64,000 nt of DNA from Larix kaempferi (Eukaryota; Streptophyta; Pinopsida; Pinales; Pinaceae). Location: NCBI GenBank assembly GCA_027924585.1, contig BSBM01000964.1:3645001-3709000 (forward strand). The letters run 5' to 3'. The position numbers and the translations under genes are program-made. Positions 37,201-49,555 of this stretch are shown here, piece by piece. The notes under the pieces were generated by a model. That model had not been told where the DNA came from, searched no databases, and saw only the letters and a list, made by a program, of their open reading frames with translations. Every line of letters starts with the position of its first letter. Position 1 is the stretch's first letter.

Positions 37201-38442
37201 TTTGACATTGTTTACATTACCAGTGGATTCTACTACGGTAGACTGATGTTCTGCCTGGTGGTTATGCACCGCTGCATGAATCCGATGACTGTTACCCGAA
37301 CTATCCATGGGTGCTTTTCCTTCCCTGTGCCTGCTGCTTGACTGACCCTTGGGACAGTCTCGCTGGAAATGAGGACCTCCGCATCCCCAACAAGAGAGAT
37401 TGGGAGGGGCTTGCCTGTTGCTCGAAGGAATCCTCTGAGATGAGTTCCTTCCCCTGGTTCCTCTAAAACCCCTTGCTCCTCTATAGGAACTTCCCTGCGT
37501 ACGTCCCTGGCTTTGGTGGGTTGCGGACGATGCCTGCGAGATAGAGTTAACTGAAGTATTACCCCTCGGTGTGAACCTGTTACCGTAAGGAGGAGGCCTA
37601 GATTGTCCTCCCCTGAAGTAAGGGCGTGACGCCTTCCCTGTAACATACTGATTGGTTCCTGTCAACTTACTACCCCCTTTTCCATCTGACATATCAGCTG
37701 CATAACGAGCATACTCAACTGCCATGGCAACTGAAGTTGGCTTCCACATCCGCACAGCAGCTCTAATCTTGTAGCTAAGTCCATACACAAAACGCTCTAC
37801 CTGACAATCATCTGCATCCAGGTAAGGAACATATTTTACTAGTTCCATAAACCGAGATTCATACTCCTCCACCGTCTTGTCTCCCTGTACCAAGGCATGG
37901 AGTGCACCTGCCTGCTCTTCCTTGTAATAATTTGGCAAATACTTCATGTGGAACCTTTCCTCGAACAGTTCCCAAGAAGTTGTAAGAGGAGTAAGGTGCA
38001 ACTGTTTCTCGAGGTCTGACCACCAATTCAAAGCATCACCTTTAAGCTGAAAGACGGCCATCCTAGCCTTGGAACTAGATGTGTACTCATTCAATGCGAA
38101 GCATCTCTTCATGCCTTCCAGCCATGCCTCTGCATGCTTACCGGGTCGTCCTCCTGAAAACTCTGGAACTTTTATCTTTTGTAACTCCCTCGATATGTCC
38201 TGAAGTGGTTCCAGTCTTGGGCCATGTGCCCTTTCAGAGTTCTCTCGACTCACTTGAGTGGTTTCCACCTCGGCGGCCCTTTCCGACTGCCTGTTCATCG
38301 TGGTCATAATAGCCTCCAATGACCGCATTATGATCTGCATTTCTGGTGTTGAGGTTGGTTGTGGCGGTGTTGGCGGTGGCGGAGGTGGTGGTGACGGTGG
38401 TCGACCTTGACCCCGACCTCGACCCCTGCGTGTTGTCACCAT
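34189..38442 (-). CDS. Element B gag-pol polyprotein
   Basis: One uninterrupted frame of about 1,417 codons from ATG 38442 ([11 protein letters not shown]); an upstream in-frame ATG at 38475 is possible. Residue numbers here count from that upstream ATG. An Arg/Gly- and Pro-rich start is followed by the gag capsid (~85-290), a knuckle [13 protein letters not shown] (~358-371, all four ligands present), protease with [12 protein letters not shown] (~430), RT with [10 protein letters not shown] (~763), RNase H with CTDASKQG (~913), and integrase with [10 protein letters not shown] and CLECQ (~1100-1140), D in MDFVVG (~1170), SDRDPKF (~1230) and [10 protein letters not shown] (~1267). All catalytic residues I checked are present. 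It ends early at 34189 because of a frameshift; the missing tail is at 33930-34200. Gag and pol share one frame, as in many chromoviruses. Transcription would start in the right LTR. Confidence 0.9.
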   Translation of the reverse strand: MVTTRRGRGRGQGRPPSPPPPPPPTPPQPTSTPEMQIIMRSLEAIMTTMNRQSERAAEVETTQVSRENSERAHGPRLEPLQDISRELQKIKVPEFSGGRPGKHAEAWLEGMKRCFALNEYTSSSKARMAVFQLKGDALNWWSDLEKQLHLTPLTTSWELFEERFHMKYLPNYYKEEQAGALHALVQGDKTVEEYESRFMELVKYVPYLDADDCQVERFVYGLSYKIRAAVRMWKPTSVAMAVEYARYAADMSDGKGGSKLTGTNQYVTGKASRPYFRGGQSRPPPYGNRFTPRGNTSVNSISQASSATHQSQGRTQGSSYRGARGFRGTRGRNSSQRIPSSNRQAPPNLSCWGCGGPHFQRDCPKGQSSSRHREGKAPMDSSGNSHRIHAAVHNHQAEHQSTVVESTGNVNNVKLKILFDPGATDSFISPFALDKCGLAAYEHDDFKLVEMASGTKQPVGLKVRGCGVDLGVCTTKLDAYVTNLGTYDLIIGMDWLEGHRAFLDCYAKKVLCLDDEGRTIQIQGLKRKVSLRFISMVKAKRCLRQGCQLFVVEAVSDSKGPSLNSYPVLSEFKDVFPKELPGLPPERELDFTIELKPGAEPISKTPYRMTTPELRELQIQLKELLDLGLIRPSISPWGAPVIFVKKKDGSLRLCIDYRDLNKATVKNRYPIPRIDDLFDQMKGASVFSKIDLRSGYHQLRIKEGDIPKTAFRTRFGHYEFVVVPFGLTNAPAVFMSLMNGVFRKYLDHFVQVFLDDILIYSKNEKEHEEHLRLVLTCLREHKLYGKLSKCSFFQKEIHYLGHIISGEGISVDPEKVKAIEDWPIPRNAHEVRSFMGLAGYYRRFVEGFSKIAKPITTLQRKGMRYEWTDECDAAFTELKRLLTSAPILRVPDMDKDFMVCTDASKQGLGAVLMQEGGVIAYASRKLKPHEEQYATHDLELAAVMLALKLWRHYLVGRSFTLKTDHQSLQYIFTQRDLNARQRRWSEFMSEYDFGISYIKGKENVVADALSRRPRLFSLIPLKVDLRERVLGQLLGDSWYLKVTSAIQNGKKQELKYDGYHLEEDGLLRYQGRMYVPKEGDIRETILREAHRSHYCAHPGVKKMYADMKQLFFWPGMKMDVVDFVSKCLECQQVKADHHHPAGLLQPHDIPMTKWEVISMDFVVGLPLTSLRHNAILVVVDKLTKSAHFIPVRDTYDVTDVARVFINEIVRLHGVPKKIISDRDPKFTSRFWTSMQSALGTQLNLSSAYHPETDGQTERVNQVMEDMLRMYVMDQQTQWEKYLPLVEFAYNNSHHSSIGMPPYQALYGRPCRTPLSWDRLEDRVLIGPELIQEMEEQVIQIRQRLKEAQDRQKSYADAHRSDRTYGVGDRVFIRIRPNKSTIRFGKGTKLSPRFIGPFEILEKIGPVAYRLALPPPLA

Positions 38443-38475
38443 GATAGTCCCTGAGTTTGTTGAAAATAAAATCAT

Positions 38476-39580
38476 GTCCTTAGTTGTTTAATCAAATACA
38501 CGCGGAACTAAAATGTAGGTATTCATACACTTATACTTATGCATAAGAAATAACTTGCATCATGAGATAACAGATTGTCAGGGTTAGCGCAGTAAAATCT
38601 ATAGTCGTTTTTATTAAACAATCTTTGTCAAGGTGTTCAGCTCGTCATGCTGGTCTTAACGGTGTCTTGTTTTTGAGATTTCGGGTTTCTTTCATCCCTT
38701 CGACTAGGAGTTGAAATTTCGGCAAAATTTTTAATATCTCTATTTTAGTTACTTTAAATGTTACCCTTTAATCTAAACAACCTAATTGACATTAATTTAT
38801 CTTAAAATTCTGAATCCTCTAATCAACCTTAGGTTTAATTAAAGTTAATCCTAAACATCATAATCTAACTTTTATTTATATGAATTTTAAATCAACCTAA
38901 AAACTATTATATATGTATTGCATTAAATTTACAATTATATCTCCATACTTTTAGCAATATATACATATATATCATAAATATCAATTTCGAAAGAACTACA
39001 ATTGAATTTTTAAATAATTAAATAAATTTAAATAATTTTAAACATTAATTATTTTTAGAAATATCCCACCATGCAGATATTTTATTTTACAACTAAAATT
39101 TGAGATTTAAATAATTTTAAACATTTAAACAATTTGAAACATTAAACAATTTATTTTCGAGTTTTAAACCATTTATTATATATATATATATATTATTTTT
39201 TCTCTATTTTTTTTTTTTTAAACATTATAACCTCTCACGCGGACTTCGACGCGCGTCCACCCTACCTACCTCCTCGTGTCTCCCACTCCACCTATTAACT
39301 TCGACCGGGTTTCTACCTCTCGCCAGACCAACCGGCTCAAAGATCCACGAGGAGGCCTGGGCTGCATGCCAGCCACCTGGGCTGCATGCACCCCCTCTCC
39401 CCATTAACCAAAACGTGGTGCCTCCCCCTACTAAGCGGTGCTTCCTCTCCCGCGCGCGAGCTTGGTCTCCCATTCAGCGCGTGGGTCTGGCGAGACCATT
39501 CGTTGAAAATAGAATGTTGAATTTAAAAACTGGCTATGTTTTAGAAATTGAAAGCTGAAACCTAATACAATTTTCTGAGC
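38476..39580. other. Element B leader, gag-proximal part
   Basis: AT-rich to about 39230, including a (TA)n run at 39176-39192 and poly-T/poly-A. It is followed by a GC-rich patch (39230-39490) with CACGCGGACTTCGACGCGCG. No gene recognised. The abrupt change in composition near 39230 may mark the edge of captured host DNA. Confidence 0.45.
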
Positions 39581-40070
39581 TACTATTTGCAGAACTGCAA
39601 AATATTGGTGGTTGGATTGCCTCAGCAGCTCTCGCCGGATTATCTCATCCACGACTTCGTGCAATATTGGGTGCAAAGCACCGCTGCAGAGATGCGCGTT
39701 CCGGCAATTTATTTCTCGGTCATTGCTCCCGTAAGCTTCTGTTATCTCATGCACCCTGGTAAATTGCAGAACCAAGAATTAACAGCCGAGCAGGTGGCCG
39801 CTCCACCCTTCAGATTCCCATCATCGGAGGTCTCGGGAGTTGGTATCAATGGTCTGCTATTCACACTATTTATCGCTGGAATATCCCCTTTTCTGCTATG
39901 TTTCTTCATCAAATGCTTATGGACGCCGTGGGCTCTCCATGGAGCTCTGAAAAGCAGGGATTCAAAGGGCCTCCCCCACGTTTTATGCTCGGCGCTTGGA
40001 CAATAATGGTGTGCGTGCAGGTGGTCAATTCGACCTGTAGTAGCTGGCTCTAAGTGTTGAGCTTGGGATG
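39581..40070 (+). pseudogene. Captured fragment resembling a plant UDP-glycosyltransferase (UGT)
   Basis: On the + strand, antisense to element B. The frame from 39587 reads LSPDYLIHDFVQYWVQSTAA, then RVPAIYFSVIAPVSFCYLMH and TAEQVAAPPFRFPSS. These fit the N-terminal half of plant UGTs (the 'PD..IHDF..W....A...IP...FS' block and the 'APP..FPSS' block). After about 39837 the frame appears to shift; a second frame reads on to VCVQVVNSTCS near 40010-40045, which could be the next UGT block ('..D.IVVNSCSE'). The start, the donor-sugar (PSPG) box and the C-terminal half are absent. The sequence before the block ends in 'tatttgcag', like a splice acceptor. UGTs add sugars to small molecules in the cytosol; this piece cannot. 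The family assignment is from recalled motifs and needs a search. Confidence 0.5.
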
Positions 40071-41122
40071 GGCCCGATACTCGCTTTTATGCTCGGCAAT
40101 CTACTGGATATTGCCAACATGATACAGCAGGAGATGCGCACAGCCATGGCCTGTCAGCTGTAGGGGAAATAATGATGAAATTGAAATGGGTTCACGGTTA
40201 TCTAATTAACAAGAGGCACTAGTCCTTGCCCTACAGGTGTGCGAGACTCGTAAACACGGTGAAAACCGTGCGGACCCGCTTTCGTTTTCTCAATTTTCCA
40301 GAGAAAGTGTGAGTTTAACCGGAACACGGTAGAGAATCCATACAGTACAGTCTCTGTTTCCGGCGAGAAGTTTTTTTTTTTTTAAATGGCGACGCTGCTG
40401 CGCAGGCGATATCAGATATTAATAGGACCATATGGATTTGAACAGCGGTTAGTGCTATGGCTAAGATATATCGCTGTCAGAAAGGGTAGATCATATGGCT
40501 ATGGCTAAGATATATCATTGTGGAGAGGAAGCAATAAATATCGCTGTCAGAATGGGTAGATTATTCGCTGAAATCGGGTTTAAGCGAGAGAATCTTTAAT
40601 CCGTTTATCTCTCAGCGAGATATGCTTCCTGGGGTCCTCCTTTAAATCTGTCAGTCGAATCGGCCGCGGGAAAGGCAAATTCTTTAAATTTTGATGGAAA
40701 TCGATTTGAATAAGAGAACCTTTAGTATTTTCATCAGAAACTGGCTTCATGCTAGGAAGGCCTTCGAAGATTTGTTCGAATTTTAGTTTCACGGAAAGTA
40801 ATTTGTAAATTATTTTAAATGGAAGCGGTTTCGTTCCAGCGAGACTGTGATGAGGTTTAGCGCAAATGGAGGTTCAATGTTCTGTCTACGTTCTTCATTC
40901 CTCCCACCGTTCGCTCATACTTCTGTTTGAATTCGTTTGGAGTGGATTAATGGCCTTAGCAGGCATCCTCAGGCGGTCTCAGACCAAACAATATGCACTC
41001 GGCTTTGCAGAGGCTGCTGTACAGAGGTATGAAGTCTCGTGCGGGGCTTTGCCAATTGCTCGCAGATGGACTGCCGTAGCAAGGGCTTTCAGGTTTTTTT
41101 TTTTTTATTCTGCTTTTTATTT

Positions 41123-41156
<34 letters not shown>

Positions 41157-41309
41157 TCTTAACCGAGAAGTTATGGTAAAAGTTCTAATTAATATGGCAA
41201 AAGATTTCGTATAATAAAACTTATTTTGTTACTCGTTAAAAAATAAAGGTCTTTTATGATCTCACCTTCTAATTTGCTTATACCGTGACCGATTCAACCT
41301 TAATTTGCA
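40071..41309. other. Element B leader, possible further captured host DNA
   Basis: Mixed composition with no firm gene call. A + strand ATG at 40866 opens 98 codons (MEVQCSVYVLH...) that I do not recognise and that run into poly-T at 41095. A phrase 'atggctaagatatatc' is duplicated (40457 and 40500) along with 'atatcgctgtcag'. Poly-T and (TA)n lie at 41095-41158. Confidence 0.35.
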
Positions 41310-41470
41310 TTGGCTTCAAGCTTAATTAGTTTTCATTCTTGAATTTGGGTCACGCGATTTGCTTCAAGCTTAATCGATTTTCTTTCTTGAATTCGGTTGA
41401 TGCTATAATGCTATTTGCTTCAAGCTTAATTGGTCTTCTTTCTTGAATTTGGGTAATGTTATTTATTTTC
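41310..41470. repeat. Short tandem repeat in element B leader
   Basis: Three imperfect units beginning GCTTCAAGCTTAAT (about 41313, 41361, 41418) and each containing TTCTTGAATT. The period is about 50-57 bp. Poly-T/ATTTG low-complexity DNA follows at 41700-41780. Confidence 0.7.
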
Positions 41471-42295
41471 TTACATGACTTTGTTTACGATAAGTTACTT
41501 TTAATTCACTATACTATGATTTTTAGTAATTTGCCGTGACTTCCTAAACTTGGCTACTGGCTGAAGTTCTCAAGAATTCATGGTTTAAAGTGACTTTTGG
41601 CAAAATGTTGGGGAGTATTGGCACCTTTATTTTTAAATTCAAGAAGAATAATTACTGTGTTTTATGAATGAAGAACAATTCTGGGCATTATATATATGTA
41701 TATTTTTTTTTTTTTTATTTGTTTTTATTTGTTTTTATTTGTTTTTTTTTTTTTATTTTTATTTTTTTTTATTTTCTTTAGATTCTTGATCCTCCTACAA
41801 AATAAGATAGTGATAAAACAATTATATATTTCCAATGTACAGCAAGCAAATTTCGGTTCTTTCTGTGAAATCTAAGACCCAATATTTTTTTATATGAAAA
41901 CAAAATTAGACAGTAATATTTAAACAATAAGATCCCATAGGAAATTTGCTATAACGCTCTTTTGTTTTTGTTGTAATTTCAATTTAAATTTTCTTCTCTT
42001 AATTTTGTTCATGGATTCCCATCACTTGCCAAGATTTTGGCAACAGTAGTAGGAAATAGAACGGAAGGGGATAAATTGATGGAAGCCCTAAATAATTTGC
42101 ATTGGTTTAGTGGTAGATTAACTATATACAGAAGGAAAATATAAATATATATATATATATTTTTAATGTAATTGTTGTTATCGTTGTGCAGGTACCTTGA
42201 AAGATGACTATGGCGGGAGGTCAAGTAGGTAAATTATCAAGTAAACTTTCTAGGTGAAGCATGAATAGGCCTGTAGGTTCAAGAGTCTGAACAAA

Positions 42296-42308
42296 GGCTC
42301 TGATACCA
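42296..42308 (-). promoter_or_regulatory. Primer-binding site of element B (tRNA-iMet)
   Basis: The - strand reads TGGTATCAGAGCC two bases inside the right LTR: a perfect match to the usual plant iMet primer site. Confidence 0.9.
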
Positions 42309-42310
42309 TC

Positions 42311-45027
42311 TGTAGTGCTCTGGTTTTTACAGCAGAGCACTGTGTAAAATTTCAGGTTCTTATTTTCTACGTTTTAAACTTTATGAGTTTAAGGAAGTGA
42401 ATTTCTAAGAATTTCTATGTGCCGAAGTAATTTTTAGTGTACTGTGGTGATTTTTCTAACCTTACATTCGAAATTTGAAATAAACAAACATATCGTTATT
42501 TTCTTTTCAACAGCATAAGAATAGGTTTGGCAACTGAGTAAATCAGTAAATAGCAGTAAATCAGTAAATAGTAAGTTTGCATGTTTACAGTAAGATTTAG
42601 CATAATAGTAAATAACGGAAATTACCTGATGCTGATGCTAACCGTAAGTTGTAGCCGGTCGTGTAACCCCTTAGACAGCCAAACTGAAGTGTCCACCCTA
42701 CCGACCAGCTATAATCTTGCTGGCCCTTGGAAATCAAAGGATTTCCAAGCCCCCGAGCCCACAATCTGATAATCCCGAGAGCAGTCTTTCCTTCTGTTCT
42801 CAAAATCCTTCTGTTCTTCAATCAAACTTTCTCCCAACTTCTTTTCTTTCCCCAATTCAAAAAAAACCTCCCCACCTTCAACCTTCTCCCCCTCTATATA
42901 CATGTCCATCCTCCAGAAGACCTTGGGCTTACTCCACCGCCCCAAACTTCCCCCTCTCGAGCCCCTCAAACCTTTACTCCTTTCCCTAGTTCATTCATCC
43001 ACGTCTCATTATAAAAATGTATAATTAATTACTTTTATGGAAAATTCATTCGGTTTTGGATTGACGGTCGTAATTATTTATTACGGTGGGAATTATCACC
43101 CCAAGGTTATCCATTCGGGACAGTTTCATTAAATACAAGTCTATCCGCCGTCCTTGATATTTTAATGTCATTAATGTAGTTAATAAAATATTATATAATT
43201 AGTTGCCCCTTGTCAACTTGGACATGATGTGTCTTAATGATCCACCTTATCCGTCGAGGCTTCTTTAGCTTGAGGTTTAAATTCCAAGATTAACATTGAA
43301 TAATTAAATATCCATTTCCATCACATCACGGTTATTCCAAAAAGGATTATCTTGTTATGGCTAACTTTGAAATGGAATTAATCACGTAATATTAATTTAT
43401 AAATCAATATTTTAAATCTTACTTATATTGCATTTGTTACGATAGGGATATAAATGTTGCTGGAATATCATTTATTAATTAATAATAATAATTAAATCAC
43501 CCCTTGACAATAATTAAAGGTGAATCGATCATAGTATTCTTAATTATTTGTTTATCACATGGGTACCCTATCATCAACATAGCATCCTTGTTATTATAAA
43601 CAAAGCACTTGTGAGGGCTTAAACAATTTTACTAATTAATTAGACACTATCATTACCCTATTCACAACAGTTCTTCTATGACAATGTTAACTGACGATAC
43701 TTGTCTTAGTTTATTATTACAATGTTTTCATATAATTACTAATTCACTTGTTTACACATTGACAACCTAACCATTCATTACCTAAGTTGATTGACGTATC
43801 ATTAACTGAGTTATCTATGACATTTATACTACTATTCGAGCATGACAAGTATGTTATACACCAGTAATATTGTACACGTACAAGGTGTGCATGCATGGCC
43901 AGTGTATGCACACGTCGGACATGTACTATAAACAAACCCCATTCCGCCTATGCATACTTGCTAACTAACAATAGTATCTACCCCCATGCAGAAGAGCAAG
44001 CATAATCTATAGTATAATTACTTTAACATCCTCGGTTATTTAACAGTTAACCCTTTACGATTTAACATCATTGTCTTTATGTTTACATTAGTTTAATCAA
44101 TCAAGTACAGGAAGGGTGCCTACTTCCACTAACTCGGAATCAAGGAATACTAAACCCCCCCAACAGTACTAACTAACACATCCTCCCATCATAACCTACG
44201 TCCAGCATCCTCCCTATCCTTCCTCTGCTAGTACAACAGTGGATGTCGGACTCACCGACCTGACCACATAGAACTTGAGAGCGATAGCGTCGGCTGAACA
44301 GCGGACCTATCCTCCCCTAGCAGGCATCCGACAATCGTCATCACAACAACATGGGGAGCGTGTCTCAGCACGGCCCTCCCACGACCTCGGGTCTCATGGA
44401 ACATAGGGTGGGAAACACATCCATCCCTCTCAACATACTGGGCCTACGCCCTTATCGACTCATACTTGCTGCTATCGGGATTATCAGTTTGTGTTATCGT
44501 ATCCTCATTTTGGCTGCTAAGGTTTGCTGTATGAACATGTTTTTCCTTTTCAATATATATCAAATCAAGTAACTGGCTATCCCATAGCCCCTGTGTCCTG
44601 TAGGTTAGTGTTTTGCAAAAATACAATTTATAGAAAGCATTTTCCATTGATCGCCAATTGATCCATGTTATCATTTTATTTCATGTAACCTTTTAGCTCA
44701 TCACAGATGCATATGACATATAACATTTCAGCAATTCATATAAGAAGATGGTATCCACGTACCGAATCATATATTTCACATTTCATTAAGGAAAACATAT
44801 AAACATATACTGAAATCGTAAAATAAGGAAATCATATGATAATCATGACATCATAACTGCATAACATAGTAACATCATAATCATGGTGAAATCATAAGAC
44901 AGAGTAACATCATATAATGAGGTCCAATATAGTTTACTCAGTCGAGCTGAGTTCGACAAAATATATAAGAAGTAAAGTACGGTGTGTCTAACTAATAAAT
45001 ATGCCGAATCAAAATATGGGCATTACA
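42311..45027 (-). repeat. LTR B right (2,717 bp; 5' LTR of the element)
   Basis: TGTAGTGCTC...GGGCATTACA, near-identical to the left LTR with no indel. The TATA-like box at 42894-42901 on the - strand is the likely promoter of element B. Confidence 0.92.
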
Positions 45028-45032
45028 CCCAC
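45028..45032. repeat. Target-site duplication CCCAC (right) of element B
   Basis: CCCAC follows the last LTR base and leads into TTAAGCTCAACATCG, the interior of unit A3 (compare 22347). This rejoins 31169-31173. Confidence 0.9.
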
Positions 45033-45060
45033 TTAAGCTCAACATCGTCCTCAATGTTTC

Positions 45061-47802
45061 TTATTCTTCATCAAGTTCCTCATGGAACAAAACTGGATAT
45101 GCTACCCACATATTACTTTCCAGTTCCCAAGTAGCTTCATTAGGGCTAAGGTGCTTCCATTGTACCTTTACCTGCCCTATGGTGCGATTCCGAAGCATAA
45201 TTTCCCTCCGGTCGAGAATACAGTTCGGTTCCACCTGAAAATCTCCTTTGGGTTCCACCTGTATATCATTCCAATTCAGCACATGAGTAGCATCGTGAAC
45301 ATACTTCTTTAAAACAAAAATGTGAAAAACATTGTGGATTTTTAAATTATATGGCAATTCCAATTGATATGCAACAACTCCAATCCTTGATAGGATTTCG
45401 AATGGTCCACAATAACTTGGTGCTAGTTTAGCACAACTCCAAAGCTTCAAAGAACTTTTTTTAGGTTTTACCTTTATAAAAACATGGTTTGCTACCTGAA
45501 ATTTTCTTTCAGTGTGTTTCAAATCTGCATAGCTTTTCTACCGATCTTGGGCAACGTTTAAGTTACCTTGAACCTGTTTCATGGTTAGCTCCATCTCTTT
45601 CAATAAATCTGGTCCTAACATTAATCTGTCTATAGGGTTACCCCAAGAAATAGGAGTACAACATTTTCTTCCATACAAAATCTCAAATGCACTTAACTTA
45701 GCAGATGCTTGATAATGATTATTGTAGGAAAATTCTTCTAAATGTAAGTAATCTTTCCACTTAGATGGTTGAACTTTAACATACAATCTTAACATGTTTT
45801 CTAAAATCTGATTTACCCTTTCTATTTGACCATCAGTTTGTGGGTGGAAAGAAGTGATGAAATTTAGTTTAGTATTTAATCCTTTAAATAGTGTTGTCCA
45901 AAAATTTTCGGTGAGATTAGAGTCCCGGTCAGAAATAATTACCTTTGGAATTCCATGCAAGCAAAAAATTTGCTTCCTAAATACATCTACAATATTAGAA
46001 GCTTTGAAAGTGGTTTTAACAGGAATAAAATGAGCATCCTTACTTAACCTATCCACCACCACCATTATGGAATCATTATGTTTTTGGTTTTTAGGCAAAC
46101 CTGTAGTAAAGTCAATACTTATAATCTCCCATTTCCATTCTGGAATTGGTAAGGGCTGCAATAGTCCAGCTGGATGTTGATGTTCAGCCTTAATAGTCTG
46201 ACATTCAAAACATCTAGCTATGTATTCAACCACTTCATTCTTCATGTTGGGCCGAAAATAATATTTTCTTAACATAGTTATCATTTTTTGATAACCAGGA
46301 TGTCCTGAATAAGGACTCTTATGAACTTCATCCAAAATCCGCAAGTTAACTTTCGACATATTATGCACATAAATTCTGTTTTTATAAATTAAGAAGCCTT
46401 TTTCATTAATACTGTAATCTGTTATTAAATTTTCAGATGAATTTTCAGCCACTTTAGCATGTAATTTTTTGTAATTTACATCTTGCTTATTTCCTTCTTC
46501 GATCTGATTTTCCAGATCTGTTTTAAACATGCTGATTGCTGCCACAAAGTTTAATTTGGAATTTCTGCTCAAGGCATCAACAACTTTGTTTTCCTTCCCT
46601 TTGACGTGTTGAATCTCGAAATCATACTCGCTAAGGAAAGCTAGCCATCTAGCTTGGCTTGTGTTAAGATTCTTTTGATCCAATAAATCCTTTAGGCCTT
46701 TATTATCTGTCATTAGAATTAATTTTCTTCCAATCAAGTGATGGCGCCACATTTTTAGTGCATGTATCATGGCTGCCAACTCAAGATCATAAGTTGCATA
46801 ATTATTTTCATGAATTTTTAACTTCCTTGACTCAAAAGCAATGGCATGACCTTCTTGACTTAAGACCCCTCCAAGGCGATCGTTGTATGCATCCATGCAT
46901 ACGATGAAATCCTTATTGGGATCTGTAATTTTTAATATGGGTGCAGTAGTTAATAATTCTTTTAACTTATTAAAGCTTTCTTGACACTTTTGATCCCATA
47001 CGAATTTCTTCTCTTTCTTTTGTAAAGAAGTGATTGGGTTAGCAATTCTAGAGAACCCTTGAATAAACTCTCTGTAATAACCTATTATCCCCATGAATGA
47101 CCATACATCAATTACGTATTTGGGGACAGGCCATTCATTAATTGCTTTTATTCTATCCGAGTCAACAAAAATTCTATCTTTAGAAATTATATGCCCTAAA
47201 TATTGTATTTTATTTCTATAAAAGTCACATTTACTAAACTTAGCATAAAGCTGATGTTCTCTAAGTACTTGCAAAATTATTTTTAAATGTTCGTCATGCT
47301 CTTCTTTAGTTTTTGAGGAAATCAGAATATCATCAATGAACACCACTACCAACTTATCCAAATATTTATGCAGAACGTTGTTCATTAAACACACTAACAC
47401 TATCGGTGTGTTGGTTACCCCAAAAGGCATAACTACGAACTCGAAGTGCCCATAACGCGTTCTGAATGCAGTTTTGAATATATCTTTGTCTTTTATTCTG
47501 ACCTGATGATATCCCAACCTTAAATCGATTTTAGTGAATATCTCTGCTCCGCGTACTTGATCAAATAGATCATCTATGCGGTGTAAGGGATATCGGTTCT
47601 TAATTTTCATTTTATTAAGCTGACGGTAATTGATGCACAATCGCATGGTACCGTGCTTCTTTTTAACAAAAATCACTTGTGCTCCCCAAGGAGATACACT
47701 TGGCCTTATGCAGTTTTTATCTATTAATTCTTTCAACTGAGATTTTAACTCATTTAACTCTAGAATATTCATCCTATAGGGAGCCTTCGATTTTGGTACC
47801 AC
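45061..47802 (-). pseudogene. Element A unit 3: RT-RNase H-integrase-chromo-like, one stop from open
   Basis: A 754-codon frame (47802-45538), then a single TAG (45538-45540) where QDRQKSYAD would be expected, then 153 codons in the same frame to 45061. RT has [10 protein letters not shown] (~157), RNase H CMDAYNDR (~304), integrase [13 protein letters not shown] and CFECQT (~490-530), and the core Asp in SIDFTTG, SDRDSN and DGQIERVNQ, so all three acidic residues are present. The tail has LSPNEATWELE. Near 47890 a frameshift separates it from protease (48160-48250), and part of the protease domain is deleted near 48065. This is the least damaged integrase of the old units. Confidence 0.85.
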
Positions 47803-48162
47803 ACCAGGTACTAACTCAATGGTGAAATCAAGTTCCCTTTTCGGAGGTAATCCTGGAATTTCTTCTGGAAATACGTCAGAAAACTCCCTAAGGATAGAAT
47901 AGCCTCAACTTTTAACTTGTCTTCTTTAGATGAACACTCGTCATTAATAACATTAACAGCAAACATTTTATAGCCTTTTTTGGTAGCTCTCTTTACTTGT
48001 AGATCATAAATATGTCTTACTGAAATCTTCCTATGAATTCATTTTACTGTTTCTATATCACCTGTTAAATACTTAACAATCCTTGAAAAAATCTGTAACT
48101 TTTCTTTTAGTACCTGTTGCAAGCTGAACTAACCATGCATTATCAAATTTCTCTACTTTTAA

Positions 48163-49410
48163 CTAGCAACGGTTTACTAAAGTAGGTGAAATATAACTCA
48201 GATTTGCACCTGGATCTATCAGAATAGAAATAGACTCTTTTTGTATCATACCTTCAATTTCGACCATGGATGTTTGATGGTCAGCTTGACGATTGTTAGG
48301 TATGTTTCTTGTAGTATTAAAGTTCTGAGATGCATTATTTTTGTAATTATTATGACTAGGAAAATTTCTGTTATTAAAACTTTTCCTAAAACTTCCTGAA
48401 TTATGATTAAAATTCTTCTTTTTATAATCAAACTGATTTGTCTTACTGCTCTTCCAACCAGTTGTTCCTTCTCTTTTTTTCTTTTGATCAAAATAAAAAT
48501 TGGATTTTCTCATGGCCTCTTCCAAGGTGGAAGGGTTATCATACTCGATACGGTCCTTTATTTTGAAAGGTAGACAACCGAGAAATCTTTGCACTTTAGG
48601 ATTCTCCTCGACCATGTAAGGCACATACCTTAGCAAGCTAAGGAACTTGCTGCACAACTCTTTCATGTTCATTGTTCCCAACTTCAAATCATAAAAATAT
48701 TTTGACTTATATTCAAAATATTGTTCTGACAAAAACTTCTTTTTAAACAAACTTTTAAACATATTCCAAGTTACTTCTTTTTCTTTTATACTCTTAATTC
48801 TTTTGAGATCCTGCCACCAAATATCCACCTTCTCGGTCAGATTGTAAATAACCATGTTGGCTTTTAATTGAGAAGAGTAGTCGTAAATATTAAAGTACTT
48901 CTTCATTCCAGACAGCCATGCTTCAGCTGTCTCACCCTTCTCACTTTCGCCATTAAAGGTTGGTGGCTTAATCTTTTTAAATTCTCGAGTAATCTGTTCA
49001 TGATGTTTATATTTTCTCTTTTTCGAGCAGCAATCACTATTACTGCTATCATGATCAAAGTCATTATTACTTGGATAAGATTTAGAGGATGAGTAACTGC
49101 TCTTTTTATCATTTCTTGCTTTCTTATGTTTATGTTTGTGGGAGATTGTTTCAGAATCATCCTTCATTTATGATTTTCTGCCTCTTTCATCATTATGACA
49201 ATTATCCCTCAAATTTTGTTGTAGCTCCTCCTATACTTTCAGGATCCGTTCATTCTCTTCTTTAACAGCTCTTAATTCAGATTTTAAATACTATACAGTG
49301 CGTAAAATTTTACAAGACTGGTTATTTAATTAAATTCCTTTAGAATTATTATTATTAATACGTTCATTATGAGGAGATTTGTCCTCTACTGATTCTTCTG
49401 GTATTTCCAT
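48163..49410 (-). pseudogene. Element A unit 3: gag joined to protease start, knuckle deleted
   Basis: Starts at ATG 49410 with the TAG at about codon 42 and the TAA after GRKS (near 49170). From ATG 49167 a 334-codon frame runs through the Lys/Ser-rich linker, the capsid part (TFNGESEKGETAEAWLSGMK, ~75-95) and an Asn-rich tract, straight into [11 protein letters not shown] and [12 protein letters not shown]. About 235 bp present in units 1 and 2, including the zinc knuckle, is missing near 48290. The protein could be made but would lack its RNA-binding finger. Confidence 0.8.
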
Positions 49411-49539
49411 ACCTGCAATTTAAAGGTCAATCTGTTCTGTGCAAAAATAAAATTGAATTAAAAGTTAGTAACATAAACTTTCTGATTTGTTTTTCTGTTT
49501 TGTGTTCATGAGCCTAATTCAAGCCTAGAGTTTGAACTT

Positions 49540-49553
49540 GCACTCTGATACCA
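49540..49553 (-). promoter_or_regulatory. Primer-binding site, unit A3
   Basis: The - strand reads TGGTATCAGAGTGC two bases inside LTR A4, same as unit 1. Confidence 0.85.
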
Positions 49554-49555
49554 CG

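Larger units (their letters stand above)
31174..45027 (-). mobile_element. Element B: nested 13.85-kb Tekay/Del-like gypsy chromovirus
   Basis: Two 2,717-bp LTRs, 5-bp target duplications, a polypurine side at 33891-33901, gag-pol on the - strand, a ~3.8-kb leader and an iMet primer site at 42296-42308. The LTRs differ at only two positions that I found (32401/43538 and 32533/43670), so the insertion is recent compared with element A. It sits at the LTR/polypurine junction of unit A3. The clade call rests on the long LTRs, RT/integrase wording ([17 protein letters not shown]) and the chromo-like tail; a tree would be needed to fix it. Confidence 0.9.
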
